Positions 1 to 9,235 of a stretch of DNA of 23,581 nt are shown here, in pieces. The notes under the pieces are model-generated. The model did no database searches. It had not been told where the DNA came from and saw nothing but the letters and a program-made list of their open reading frames with translations. The position numbers and the translations under genes were made by a program. Every line of letters begins with the position of its first letter. Within the stretch, counting starts at the first letter, position 1. The stretch comes from a virus. Where the stretch lies: positions 1 through 23,581 of the IMG/VR virus record IMGVR_UViG_3300045825_000517; one strand, 5' to 3'.

Positions 1-87
1 CAGATGGCAGGATTGGTCAGATCAAATCGGACAAATCCGCCCAAGCCCCTGTTTTGATCCACCTTTCGCAAAAATAACCGTCAATAT
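1..87. other. Possible host flank outside the element
   Basis: No gene is visible here. CGGA-CAAA-TCCG (28-39) and GATCAAA/TTTGATC (20-26 and 53-59) are small inverted repeats, too weak to call a terminator. If the element ends at 88, this is chromosomal sequence; otherwise it is the tip of the phage. Confidence 0.35.
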
Positions 88-173
88 TGAAGCGCGGTGA
101 GATAAATGAATGGGATTTTGCGCGATAAATCTAGTTGGATTCTTTTTCGCCGTGAGAAACGAAATTGCTTGAC
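88..173. mobile_element. Putative right end of the Mu-like element with transposase sites
   Basis: From 88 the plus strand begins TGAAGCGCGG, sharing TGAAGCG with the outer tip of the Mu right end. Three related units follow: GTGAGATAAATGAATGGG at 98-115, GCGATAAATCTAGTTGGATT at 122-141 and GTGAGAAACGAAATTG at 152-167. GATAAAT recurs 23 bp apart (101 and 124), close to the 22-bp MuA site size. The opposite end is outside the window, so target duplication cannot be checked. Confidence 0.45.
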
Positions 174-195
174 ACAAAACTATTGAGTGACAGGA

Positions 196-432
196 TCACA
201 CCTCAATCGTCACCAGCGTCAGATTAGGCGCTGAGCCCTCTATCACGCCGTTGCGTACAAAAACCCTGATACCTGCTCCTAGACTGGTGCCGCGCACAGT
301 TTGCAGATCGCCACCGGGCCAAGTAATGGTGCTAGTGCCCTGGACGGCATTGACGGACACCACTGTTGCCACTTGCAACGGTGATTCGGGCAGCAGTTCC
401 ATCAGGGCACGGTAAAGGTTGGTGGTGCTCAT
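196..432 (-). CDS. Small OB-fold-like tail tip protein (78 aa)
   Basis: This is the last gene of the late operon. The sequence STITWPGGDLQTVRGTSLGAGIRVFVRNGVIEGSAP has the short strand pattern of an OB-type fold seen in tail puncturing or hub-associated proteins. It overlaps the hub-like gene (ATGA), supporting joint function. It ends 108 bp before the putative element end. Function is inferred from position and fold pattern only. No tail fibre or fibre-assembly gene follows. Confidence 0.65.
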   Translation of the reverse strand: MSTTNLYRALMELLPESPLQVATVVSVNAVQGTSTITWPGGDLQTVRGTSLGAGIRVFVRNGVIEGSAPNLTLVTIEV

Positions 433-2345
433 ACGGCCTCCAAGTGACGTTCTAGGGTGACTGTTTGGCGTAGGCTGGGGCGTTTAGCCGCCACGCTGAC
501 GCTGCGTACACGGGCACGCCAGGGCTCACTGGCGTTGACCTGCACCAGTTGACCCACATCGAGCACGCCTGGCTGGTTAGTGCCAGTCAGCACGGGAAGT
601 TCCAGCGTCACTGCATATTTGTGGCCGGCCCCACCCAGTACGCTCAAGCCACGCTGTCGGGCAGCATCCGCATGGGTGATTAGCGGGTCGGTCAGCATCT
701 GCGCCAGTTTGTCTGCCGCCGAGCCACTGCGCTTGACCAGCGCCAACACACCAGCGGTGGTACCTGACACATACACAGCGTTGATGTCGGAGCCGTCCTG
801 GCGCTGCACGCTCTCGGTGATCAGTGCATCGGTGGCCAGCTCAACGTCTGCTGCGCCAAGGCTCCAATTCCACGGCGCGCCTGATACGTCGCCTACCCGC
901 TGGCCGTAGGGGTGGCGTGCCTGCAGGGTGGCGCTGCTGCGGTGGCTTTGCAGGTAGCCGCCTGCGGCTTGCACCACGGTTTGCACTGCGTCCAACGGCG
1001 TGCTTTGATGGCTCCAAGCGCCTGCTGGAATGAGCCAATCGACTAAGCCGCCGTTGGCTAATGCACCGGCACCCATGCCCCAATCCAGAGCAACGCCAGT
1101 GCCCGTGAGTGCTTCCAGGGCGATTTGCTGGGCGGTTTGGTCGGTGGCGTTGCTGCGGGTGGTGGCACGCAGGTAAGGCGCGGCAATGAGAGCGGTCACA
1201 CTGCGGCCCTGGATGCGCACCCCGGTCTGGCCAAAGCTGGCGCTGCGACTGATGCTGTCCACGGCAAATACCCAGGGGATGCCGTCCAGGGTGAGTTTGA
1301 TCTGTGCTGGCAGGCCGCCAACAGGGGCGAGCTGCTCAAACAGGCTGGCCGGGCCGCTGGCAGACAGGCTCCAGCAGTAGCTGCCCGAGTCAGCCGCCAC
1401 GGTGGCCTCATAGATGGGCACGTCGGCCAGGTCGGGCAGGGTTTGAGCGTAGATGGTGTGGGCGGTCATATAAAACCTCGCAGGCAGGATGGCAAAGACG
1501 GATTGGCCAGTGGGCACTTGGATGCAGGTGTCGCCAAACACCAGCGCAGGCGATAACAGTGGCGGGCACTGAAACAGCAAATCAGCGCCCCACCAGAAGG
1601 ATGGTGGTTTAGGTGGTTTGGGAGGCTCGATAGCGCTATGCCCGGGTGCAGGAAAACCGGCCAACTCCCAGGGTAAGTCCCGCAAAACGCCGCTGTAGAA
1701 CAGGCTGGCACCTGCAGGGTGATCGGTTTGATGCAAGGTGGCCAGCGCCGTCTGCCACGATCCGCGCTTGTACAGCACCTTAAAAATGCCGCTCTCCATG
1801 GCGCTGGCAGTGCCCACGCGCCGGTCATCACCCAACTGCCAGCCTTCGGCACGGCCATCGGCCTTGAACACGGCTTTTTGATAGTGTGTTGATGAGACCT
1901 GCGCCTTTTGAATGGCAAGTTGCCACCGTGCATCACGCGACTCGGTGTGCAAGCGGGCCTTGTCAAACGCGCTCTGGGCTTGCATGGGCCGCTGGGTCGC
2001 TTTGCCGCTGCGCATAGCCTTGCCGCCACGCTGAATCAAGCTGATTTGCCAATCATCTGAGTTGCTATGGTCAGCACACAAGGCCGGGTTATGCACGATC
2101 GCGGCGCGAAAGTCTTTCCAGGGCGTAACCCGGTTATCGTAAAACGCAGTCGCTGCCACGGTGATACCACCCAACAACACACTGGCACTGGCTTTGACCG
2201 GTGGGGCAACCAATGCCCTGACACGCACACCGCCAAGATTGATGCTGGCGCTGGCCGTGCGGCTGGGAGCCGGGCCAAGCAGGTCGCCAAAAACCAGTTG
2301 TGCATCGGCCCCCGCAGCCCGGTCAAAGACGATGTCGGCGGCCAT
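429..2345 (-). CDS. Tail hub / baseplate-like protein (638 aa)
   Basis: The N-terminal 20-75 residues include a duplicated motif (ASASINLGGVRVRALV and ASASVLLGGITVAATA). A middle basic helical region follows. The C-terminal 330 residues (IKLTLDGIPWVFAVDSISRSASF, DVGQLVQVNASEPWRARVRSVSV) have the pattern of a tail hub of the Mu gp44/late-control D type, which joins tail tip components. The ATG at 2343-2345 is preferred; the upstream in-frame codon at 2367-2369 is TTG and lies within the preceding gene. No strong ribosome site is seen, but the gap is only 5 bp. The stop overlaps the next start (ATGA). Confidence 0.65.
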   Translation of the reverse strand: MAADIVFDRAAGADAQLVFGDLLGPAPSRTASASINLGGVRVRALVAPPVKASASVLLGGITVAATAFYDNRVTPWKDFRAAIVHNPALCADHSNSDDWQISLIQRGGKAMRSGKATQRPMQAQSAFDKARLHTESRDARWQLAIQKAQVSSTHYQKAVFKADGRAEGWQLGDDRRVGTASAMESGIFKVLYKRGSWQTALATLHQTDHPAGASLFYSGVLRDLPWELAGFPAPGHSAIEPPKPPKPPSFWWGADLLFQCPPLLSPALVFGDTCIQVPTGQSVFAILPARFYMTAHTIYAQTLPDLADVPIYEATVAADSGSYCWSLSASGPASLFEQLAPVGGLPAQIKLTLDGIPWVFAVDSISRSASFGQTGVRIQGRSVTALIAAPYLRATTRSNATDQTAQQIALEALTGTGVALDWGMGAGALANGGLVDWLIPAGAWSHQSTPLDAVQTVVQAAGGYLQSHRSSATLQARHPYGQRVGDVSGAPWNWSLGAADVELATDALITESVQRQDGSDINAVYVSGTTAGVLALVKRSGSAADKLAQMLTDPLITHADAARQRGLSVLGGAGHKYAVTLELPVLTGTNQPGVLDVGQLVQVNASEPWRARVRSVSVAAKRPSLRQTVTLERHLEAV

Positions 2346-2350
2346 ACAAG

Positions 2351-2752
2351 CTACTCGCGGATCACGCAACTGATCAGTTGCAACTCACCCCCAACGTAAA
2401 CCCGCGTGTCGCTCAGCACCACCTTGCCTTCAGGCAGTGGGTCAGTGGTGTCAGTGGTCGGCAAATCCATGATGCTGTTACCTGACGCATCGACAAAACG
2501 CACCCAGCTACATAGTGCACTCTGGTTTGCCAGAGTAATGCGCGGCACGGTCAACGTCAAGGTGGCCACATAACCATCGGCCCCAATAGACCCGCCAGGG
2601 CTATCGAGCGTCAATAACGCGAGTCGGGTTTGTGCAGTGGTCTCTTCGGGGATGGTAGCGATAGCGCCAGGGTAGAACCACAGCGCAACCACAGCATCAC
2701 GCACCGCCAGCAGCCGTGCTTGGCGTATGGCCAGCGACAAAGGGGTGGTCAT
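2351..2752 (-). CDS. Distal tail protein, function unknown (133 aa)
   Basis: The product begins MTTPLSLAIRQARLLAVRDAVV, a helical start, followed by a strand-rich region (LTLTVPRITLANQSALCSWVRFVD). It sits between the LamG protein and the hub-like protein, and its start overlaps the upstream stop (ATGA). I do not recognise a family. Its size and position suggest a linker or assembly component of the tail tip. Confidence 0.65.
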   Translation of the reverse strand: MTTPLSLAIRQARLLAVRDAVVALWFYPGAIATIPEETTAQTRLALLTLDSPGGSIGADGYVATLTLTVPRITLANQSALCSWVRFVDASGNSIMDLPTTDTTDPLPEGKVVLSDTRVYVGGELQLISCVIRE

Positions 2753-4197
2753 GGCAACACCTCAGGCACTTGGGCATCCGCAATCACGCCCCGGTACAGG
2801 CCGGTGTAATCGTAGGCCAGCACGGTGTATTTCAGCCCCTGTTTGATACCTCGAAACTCATAGTCGCCTGTGACCGCATCGCTCCATGTTTCACGAATCA
2901 CCATGGCGCTGGCCTCGTCTATCAGCCATACCTTGCGGTGAAGCGGCACGTTGTCAGGCAAGTTCTTTTCCTTAACTGTGCCGGCGATTAGGCCGGTACC
3001 GCCGTTATAGGCGTCGAAAAACGGGTATTCGCGTAAATGGTGTTGCGCGGTGGTGAACCCCGGGTCTGCGCTTGGCAGCAATCTTTCAGTTGCGGACAAT
3101 GTTTGATTGGCTCTGGCCAATGGGGCATCAACAGACCAAGTGACACCGGCGAAATCGATTGGGGGTGTGAAGTTGGCGAAGTAGCGTGCAACACCTTTGG
3201 TGATTCGCAAGTTGTCCAGGTAGCCTTTCCAAGTTTGTCCGGCCATAAAAATGCCGCCAATGTACAAACTGCGATCTATCAAGGCGACGTTGGGTTGCAC
3301 GTTACCAATAGATGTACCAACACCATTGATATATATCGTCGTCACTGCACCTAAGCGACAGACTGCAAAATGTGCCCACGTGTTCAAACTGATTGCGCCA
3401 GCCAAATAGATCTGGCCGTTGTAAAAGTACGCGATGCCACCGGCAGATGTGCCCATCTCATAGTAGGCACCGGTATCATTGTCGCGTTTGCTGAAAATGG
3501 TTTGGTAGCCCGCGTTATTGGTCTGAAACACCCATGCCTCCAGCGTCCAATCGTTCGACCCAATTCTGAGGTCGAGATCGTCTGCATACCTCAAAAGTCC
3601 ACCGTTTGGATAAAGGCTGCTGCCCCCAGACTTGGACTCGACGGTACTTAGCGCTATGTTGCCAACAACGCTATCGGGTACTTTGAGCCGTAACGATTCA
3701 TCCGTAAACACCTTGCTGGCATTAATCCCTAGGCCATTAAGCAAAAGTGAAACATAACTGAAGTAGGGGTCGGATACCGCCCACAGGGGGGTGGTCAAAC
3801 CGTTGCCTGGATACGCATAGTTGATTACCCGCATAAATGTGTCCCAAGACTGCCCGTCTGACGACTGTTGCAACATTAAGTCCAGGGCAAAGGTGAGATC
3901 GCTGGTACCGCCCCCCAGACGCAGTTTGGGAGACTCGACGCCAGCGCCTGCCCCAAAGTCCCACACGAGCGCAAAGCCTGGCTGTGCGTAGCTGGTATGA
4001 GGCCAGGTCACAACTGACAAAGCTAAACCGTCGCGCAAATCAGCCAGCACGCCACTGGCAGGCTCTATGGTTGCGGTCAAGGTCGCGCCAGCATCGGCCA
4101 GTGCGCCACTCTCGTAGATGCGCGCCTCTGACAACTCCAGCACACCATTGCCGCGAGTGTTGAGCCCCACCAATCTCCAGAAACGACTGATCGCCAT
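2749..4197 (-). CDS. LamG-domain distal tail protein, candidate receptor binder
   Basis: This 482-aa protein shows three parts. Residues 1-140 (FWRLVGLNTRGNGVLELSEARIY) look like a discoidin-type, galactose-binding beta-sandwich. Residues 195-345 are a LamG/concanavalin-like domain: WTLEAWVFQTNNAGYQTIFSK, then WAHFAVCRLGAVTTIYINGV and the hallmark YLDNLRITKGVARY. Residues 400-480 resemble a small transthyretin-like domain (GTVKEKNLPDNVPL, VTGDYEFRGIKQG, YTVLAYD). Such proteins bind sugars, so this is the best receptor-binding candidate in the window. The LamG-coding part is visibly less GC-rich (26 of 60 at 3301-3360), suggesting recombination. The stop overlaps the next start (ATGA). Confidence 0.85.
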   Translation of the reverse strand: MAISRFWRLVGLNTRGNGVLELSEARIYESGALADAGATLTATIEPASGVLADLRDGLALSVVTWPHTSYAQPGFALVWDFGAGAGVESPKLRLGGGTSDLTFALDLMLQQSSDGQSWDTFMRVINYAYPGNGLTTPLWAVSDPYFSYVSLLLNGLGINASKVFTDESLRLKVPDSVVGNIALSTVESKSGGSSLYPNGGLLRYADDLDLRIGSNDWTLEAWVFQTNNAGYQTIFSKRDNDTGAYYEMGTSAGGIAYFYNGQIYLAGAISLNTWAHFAVCRLGAVTTIYINGVGTSIGNVQPNVALIDRSLYIGGIFMAGQTWKGYLDNLRITKGVARYFANFTPPIDFAGVTWSVDAPLARANQTLSATERLLPSADPGFTTAQHHLREYPFFDAYNGGTGLIAGTVKEKNLPDNVPLHRKVWLIDEASAMVIRETWSDAVTGDYEFRGIKQGLKYTVLAYDYTGLYRGVIADAQVPEVLP

Positions 4198-4200
4198 CGC

Positions 4201-5373
4201 TTACCGCCAGTCAGAGGTCTGGTCCATAAACACAACGCCCTGCCCGGCTCCAGCAGCCGGTGTGCCACACTTGATGACCGTGACACTTTTACCCACCATA
4301 TCGCCACTACCGGCCACAACGTCACCTGTTGAAAAAGCATTATTGGTAATCTGCGGGCTGTAGCGCAGGCCGGGAAAGTAACCCCGATAGCCACCCGCAG
4401 AATAAGAACACACCGGGGTCAGCAGCAGCCCGTTATCGACAGGCGACGGGTACGCCCAACCGACTGTGCCGCTGACGTGCACCAGCGCCAGCCCCACCGA
4501 CATCACCGGGTCTTGAAACGACTGAACCGCCCCCCCTAAGGTATTCGCAGCACGGGCAATGTAGGTGCCGGGCGCACTTAGTGATGAGTCGGCATATTCA
4601 AGACTTTCATTCATAGCCGTCACACTGGCGCTGCGGTCAGCACTGTTGGCTCGCAAGAGGCATGCGTACGGGTCGTTGCTCTTGATCGGCAGGATGTCGC
4701 CAAAGTAGTTGCCCTGATGCTCGCTGGCCGTGTCTGCGTTCTTCGGGAAAAAGTACACCCCCCGGTCATCAGCGACGATGCGCCACGGGCGAGCAAGGGC
4801 GCTGGCGGCGTTGGACTTGCTCCACCACAGGCCCGGTGCAGCCCATTGCGCTAGGGTGGGGAACGGGCCGACCCCGGTGTTGATGTCGCTCATGGATTCA
4901 AAGCCGCGCACCCGTGCTGTAGTAGTGCCGGTGTCATCTACCTTTAGAACAAATCCGGTACCCATGGGACTTGTGATCTTGTAGGCTGCCAGATTGGTGC
5001 CGGTGTAGAGCTTGCTCCAGCCCGCAGGGGCCACTTTGCTGGTGATGGTGCCGCTGGCGCTCTGATCACTGATGCCGGTGGCAGCAAAAGTGAGGGTATT
5101 GGTGGTGGTGCTCAGTATGCGTTTTTCGCCATTGAGCCCAACCGGGGTAGCCCCGGCAATCAGTGCCACGCTACCGACTGCGAAGGGGTGGCCAGAGCCA
5201 TAAATAGCGGTGGCAATGCCGCCACTGACTGTCAAAGAGGTCAGGGTGCCCAGGCCGAGGCCGTTGACCAGACAGGCATCGAGCACGGCGATCAGCGCCC
5301 CTGCGGTTCCTGACAATACCGGGGCCCCAGTCATGCTACTGGTAAATGATTTCGTCTTGAATGTGTCTGTCAT
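4201..5373 (-). CDS. Distal tail protein with beta-rich head (390 aa)
   Basis: The product begins MTDTFKTKSFTSSMTGAPVL and its first 50 residues look like a short structural lead-in common to tail proteins in this region of Mu-like siphophages. Residues 45-110 (LTSLTVSGGIATAIYGSGHPF and LTFAATGISDQSASGTI) have an Ig-like or minor beta-sandwich pattern. The rest (WSKLYTGTNLAAYKI, then WRIVADDRGVYFFPKN) is strand-rich with aromatic residues. It is probably a tail structural protein. A longer frame from 5466 exists, but the ATG at 5371-5373 is chosen because it overlaps the upstream stop (ATGA) and begins the conserved-looking sequence. Confidence 0.75.
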   Translation of the reverse strand: MTDTFKTKSFTSSMTGAPVLSGTAGALIAVLDACLVNGLGLGTLTSLTVSGGIATAIYGSGHPFAVGSVALIAGATPVGLNGEKRILSTTTNTLTFAATGISDQSASGTITSKVAPAGWSKLYTGTNLAAYKITSPMGTGFVLKVDDTGTTTARVRGFESMSDINTGVGPFPTLAQWAAPGLWWSKSNAASALARPWRIVADDRGVYFFPKNADTASEHQGNYFGDILPIKSNDPYACLLRANSADRSASVTAMNESLEYADSSLSAPGTYIARAANTLGGAVQSFQDPVMSVGLALVHVSGTVGWAYPSPVDNGLLLTPVCSYSAGGYRGYFPGLRYSPQITNNAFSTGDVVAGSGDMVGKSVTVIKCGTPAAGAGQGVVFMDQTSDWR

Positions 5374-8300
5374 GGTAATACCCTGTCTACATCGCCCCGG
5401 AAGGCTAAGGTGAATTGATCTGAATCTATGGATGCCGGGCCTTGCAACACGGTGCGCACAGCCCAAAACGGCGTGCCACAGGCATCGGTGTTAAAGCGCA
5501 GGCAGTTGCCGCTAGACCAGCCGCCCCCGCTGGTGCCCCAGCCCAGGTCAGGGATAGTGAAGTAAGGGGCGAGGGTTGCAGGGTTAAGGGGGGCCGTGTA
5601 TTGGGGCTCATTGACTGTGTGGCTGGTAGAGCCAGTGCCAATTTCCCCCACTGACTCGCCAATCACCCTGAAACTGCCGGAGTTGGTGAACAAAATCAGC
5701 CAGCGCTCTTTGATGGCCCCGGCATTGGTGACCAAGATAGGGTACTGCGCGGTGTTGAACTGGGCCAGGATAGGCGTGCCGATCAGCGTATCTTGCCAAA
5801 CGCTAGTCCATGTGCCCTGCTCAAACAGGCTGTACACCCGCGCAAACAAATCACCAAACGGCATGGCGCTAGACACAAACGAGGTGGCATCAGGAAAATT
5901 GTGGGTCAGGCTGCGGGTAAAGGTGAGCTTGCCGCTGATATCGGCCACCGAGCACAGCAGCATGTCCTCAATACGGTGCTCCACTGTCCAGGGCTGGGGG
6001 TAGGCCGTGATCACCGAGGCGCTGGGCACCATGAAGGTACCTGGGTCAAGGGCGGCGGTGTACAGCGTGTCGGGCACCACCACGCCGGTGGCATCCTTCA
6101 CCCGCACGCTGGCCAGGCGTTCGCGGCCCAGGTCGTACACCGTGGTCTTGACCAGCGGGTTAGGCAAGTTAAAGGTCAGCGTGTTGTGCACCACCACCAA
6201 GTCGCCACTGCGGTAAATAGGCACCTTGCCATCCAGCGGCAGGCGGGCGGTCTCGATACCCAACAAACTGGCATCTAGCGGCATGTATTGCAAAAACACC
6301 GCGTTATAGCTCAGCGCTTCAGGGTCCGTAGACCCCCTTCTCCAAGTGACCAAACCGCGCTGATAGTCCAACTCTCCAGTGAAGCCCCCCCCTGACAACA
6401 CCCCCGCATCATTGCCGGTGCCCACATTGGCAAACTGCTGCAACTGGAACACCCCTGTTTTCAGCGGCGCGCTGGCCGTTCTGAAAACACCACTCTGAAT
6501 CAAATGAGAGTTTGAATCCAGCGCCGCATTGCTCCAGGTAATCGCATTCACCCCATTGGCAGGCAGTGACGTGATATTAATTTGCCCGTTGACGGCCGTC
6601 GACCCGGCACTGGCAACAGACGCTTGCCCGGTAGCGGCGTTCCAGCCCTTTTGCAGCACAGCGCCGGCGGCGGTATAAACCTCTGACCCAAGCTTAAATG
6701 CAAGTGACTTAGACAACAGTACACGCCCCTCGGTGGGGACAATGGCCGTCCATGCGGGCGCGCTAATGGTGACTTGCGCGCCAGACTCGCTGCCATAAGC
6801 GTATTGAAACCCACTTGCAGATTGATGGCTGATCGACATCGGCGCTACCTGCGACCTCCAATAAGAGTAGGCTGGCCCATTGGCAGGCGTCGCAGTCAAC
6901 TGGGTGATGGTGGTGCCACTAATAGTGAAGCTGGGCATAAAAACCAGCTCACCCGTGCCGTAGTTGATAGTTCCCACCGCATAGCGGTTGGCATCGGATC
7001 TAGCCCCGTAATACGCATAAATAACACCGGCAATATCAATCAAATCCATTGCCGAATCAATATACAGCGCATTGGCAGGAAACGCCACCAGAGCCGTCCC
7101 TGTGAACGAACCCTGTTTGACCGGCAAGCCCGCAGTCAACGTGTGCGTGAAAGAACCTGTTGTGGTAAACGCATCACCCTCGCTGGCGTGATCAAAATAG
7201 TCCACCACCACGTCACCACTGGGGAACACATTAGGGGCGAACCTCAACACGCCAGACATAAACTGACCACTAGCATCCCCCGACAGCAGGCCGCTGGCAT
7301 CCGACGTTGCGGTGAAATTAGCGGCGCCATTGCTCCACGCCACCGATATACCCCCCGCTTTTGCCCTGCTTAAAGGAAGATCAGCCCACACCTTTGCCGG
7401 GTAACTGGTGGGGGCCACAGCGGCACTCTTGTCGCCCCATAGAAAGATCATGCTACTGCCCACATCAGGTATAGCGGCCAGCGTCACGGCCAGGGAGCCG
7501 CTGGCATAGTTGATAGTGCCGCTGCCGTAACCATCACTGGCCAGCTTGCCGTTGCCGTTATCGCCAATGTCATACCAACGCCCCTGTGCCATATAGCTCA
7601 GGCTGACACTGCCTGGGGCGGGCAGCGGCTCAATCACATCCACAAAAGCCAAGCCTTGATTAACCTGGGTAATGGCAAACGAGCGGCTATGGCCCATGGC
7701 AGACACAGCAGCTGCAGGCTTATAGCTGACAGTCATCAACGCACTGCCATATGACGCACTGTCTGGAGCCAAGGTGATCACCCCGGTGCGGTAGTTAATA
7801 GCGCCTACCTTGACTGCACCCTGGTACAGGGCCTCACCGTTATCGGTAAAACTGGTGCTGCCATGCGCAATGGTTAACGATCTAGCCTCAATCGCAGTAG
7901 GCAGGGTCACTGTCGCATTGGGTGACAGCACATGCACCACAGCAGGCAGGCCCAAGACCGCTATCGCGCTTGCCACAGTAGCGCTGCGACTGGTTAACGG
8001 GTACTGGTCAATGATCGGAGTCTCTACCGTAGCCGCGGGCACCACCGGGGTGTAAATACCGCCTGACGTAGTCGCTGAAATATCACCTGCCAATGCAGGC
8101 ACACCCAGGGGCTTGACCCCATAAAAACGCGCCCCAGCCGCCAGTGAAGTGGTGTAAAGCATGGCGTAAAGTGACTCTGCCCCAATACCATTGGCGTTAA
8201 ACACCCGTGCGGCGGGTGGCCCCAGCACATCCATGGTCAAAGACTGCCCCAAGTCGCAAGTGCCCACCGTGGCACCAACCGACACCACCATATTACTTTC

Positions 8301-8831
8301 CAACAATGAAACAGACTGGTAGCTGGTAACAATCTTGATCACCCGCACATACTGCTCCAGGCCATCAGGGTTGCGCAGCACAATGGCATCCCCGCCAGCA
8401 GGAAAACTGCCCGAGCTACCAATGCAAATCAAGCGCAGCTGCATACTGCCCGCATAGTGCGTGTCATAAATACGCACCTGCGCCTTGGGGCCTTTCACCA
8501 GATACTTTTCAACAGCCGACTTGGCTGCACTGCGGTCATCCGACCAGCCGGTGGTTTTGATCAGCGTGCAGTGCACCAGCGGGTCATCAGGGGCATCGGT
8601 AATCACCGCGTGCGCACCCAGCAGCGTAGCGGTATCGGTGGTGTGGGCGACACCAAACACCTTGCGCATATTGACCCGGCCAAAGGCGCGGTCCATCGCA
8701 GAGGTATCGGGAAACAGGTTATTGCTTTGCCCGTCAATCACCTCGGTGCCAGTCATCTGGCCCCCGCCGTCGCTGGTGTCGGCCATGACGGCGCTTTTGA
8801 GTAACTTGATGTCTTGGGTGAGGATGGGCAT
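5370..8831 (-). CDS. Very large distal tail protein with internal repeats (1153 aa)
   Basis: I do not recognise the full-length family. Residues 1-60 (MPILTQDIKLLKSAVMADTSDGG) and 61-250 form an apparently unique N-terminal region. Residues 340-830 hold at least four variants of a beta-hairpin motif: GAINYRTGVITL (343-354), GTINYASGSLAV (438-449), GTINYGTGELVF (620-631) and GELDYQRGLVTW (819-830), suggesting tandem beta-sandwich modules. The last 200 residues contain FEQGTWTSVWQDTLIG and end in a Gly-rich WGTSGGGWSSGNCLRF segment. Position next to the tape measure and before the hub-like gene suggests a tail tip or shaft protein. The end overlaps the next start (ATGA). Confidence 0.8.
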   Translation of the reverse strand: MPILTQDIKLLKSAVMADTSDGGGQMTGTEVIDGQSNNLFPDTSAMDRAFGRVNMRKVFGVAHTTDTATLLGAHAVITDAPDDPLVHCTLIKTTGWSDDRSAAKSAVEKYLVKGPKAQVRIYDTHYAGSMQLRLICIGSSGSFPAGGDAIVLRNPDGLEQYVRVIKIVTSYQSVSLLESNMVVSVGATVGTCDLGQSLTMDVLGPPAARVFNANGIGAESLYAMLYTTSLAAGARFYGVKPLGVPALAGDISATTSGGIYTPVVPAATVETPIIDQYPLTSRSATVASAIAVLGLPAVVHVLSPNATVTLPTAIEARSLTIAHGSTSFTDNGEALYQGAVKVGAINYRTGVITLAPDSASYGSALMTVSYKPAAAVSAMGHSRSFAITQVNQGLAFVDVIEPLPAPGSVSLSYMAQGRWYDIGDNGNGKLASDGYGSGTINYASGSLAVTLAAIPDVGSSMIFLWGDKSAAVAPTSYPAKVWADLPLSRAKAGGISVAWSNGAANFTATSDASGLLSGDASGQFMSGVLRFAPNVFPSGDVVVDYFDHASEGDAFTTTGSFTHTLTAGLPVKQGSFTGTALVAFPANALYIDSAMDLIDIAGVIYAYYGARSDANRYAVGTINYGTGELVFMPSFTISGTTITQLTATPANGPAYSYWRSQVAPMSISHQSASGFQYAYGSESGAQVTISAPAWTAIVPTEGRVLLSKSLAFKLGSEVYTAAGAVLQKGWNAATGQASVASAGSTAVNGQINITSLPANGVNAITWSNAALDSNSHLIQSGVFRTASAPLKTGVFQLQQFANVGTGNDAGVLSGGGFTGELDYQRGLVTWRRGSTDPEALSYNAVFLQYMPLDASLLGIETARLPLDGKVPIYRSGDLVVVHNTLTFNLPNPLVKTTVYDLGRERLASVRVKDATGVVVPDTLYTAALDPGTFMVPSASVITAYPQPWTVEHRIEDMLLCSVADISGKLTFTRSLTHNFPDATSFVSSAMPFGDLFARVYSLFEQGTWTSVWQDTLIGTPILAQFNTAQYPILVTNAGAIKERWLILFTNSGSFRVIGESVGEIGTGSTSHTVNEPQYTAPLNPATLAPYFTIPDLGWGTSGGGWSSGNCLRFNTDACGTPFWAVRTVLQGPASIDSDQFTLAFRGDVDRVLP

Positions 8832-9232
8832 TAGAGCTCCAGAAAACGTAGGGTGGGCACATACCAGTCGTCGCTGGCAATGGAGCCGTCGGCATAAAAC
8901 AGCACGGGCAGGCCTTGCAGGGCACCTTTTTCGTGGTCAAACGTCACGCTGTGGGGCACGCCGCGCAGGGTCAGTGTGAGCACCATGGCCGGGGTGTTGG
9001 CCCAGGCGTGGAGCTGGTCGACTTGGGCGCGGGTGCACCAGGTCTTGTCTGCGGCACCCTCTAAGGTGATGGGGCGCCCAGCCTGTTTCACGCCCTCTTC
9101 AATCAAGAGCGCCCCGGTGGTGGTGTAGGTTTTGGTTTGTTGCACCGGGCTGTAGCTGTATTCATCGGTCCAGTTCAGGGCGTCGGGCAGCGTGACGGTG
9201 GTGGCGCTTGCGGTATGGGTCAGGGTGATCAT
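8831..9232 (-). CDS. Distal tail protein, family not named (133 aa)
   Basis: The product begins MITLTHTASATTVTLPDALNWTDEYSYSPV and is strand-rich with a WYVPTLRFLEL end. The PITLEGAADKTWCTRAQVDQLHAW segment (about residues 53-76) is a typical small tail or distal tail motif in Mu-like siphophages. It probably attaches to the end of the tail tube next to the tape measure. Its stop overlaps the next start by one base (TAATG), so the two are coupled. I do not know an established name for the family. Confidence 0.7.
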   Translation of the reverse strand: MITLTHTASATTVTLPDALNWTDEYSYSPVQQTKTYTTTGALLIEEGVKQAGRPITLEGAADKTWCTRAQVDQLHAWANTPAMVLTLTLRGVPHSVTFDHEKGALQGLPVLFYADGSIASDDWYVPTLRFLEL

Positions 9233-9235
9233 GAT

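Noticed and set aside
580-909. Plus-strand frames across the whole window, such as this one
   Set aside because: They lie opposite well-supported minus-strand genes, lack ribosome sites and recognisable domains, and reflect high GC content.
4201-5466. Longer start for the 390-aa tail protein
   Set aside because: It would overlap the 1153-aa gene by almost 100 bp; the ATGA-coupled start at 5373 fits the operon pattern.
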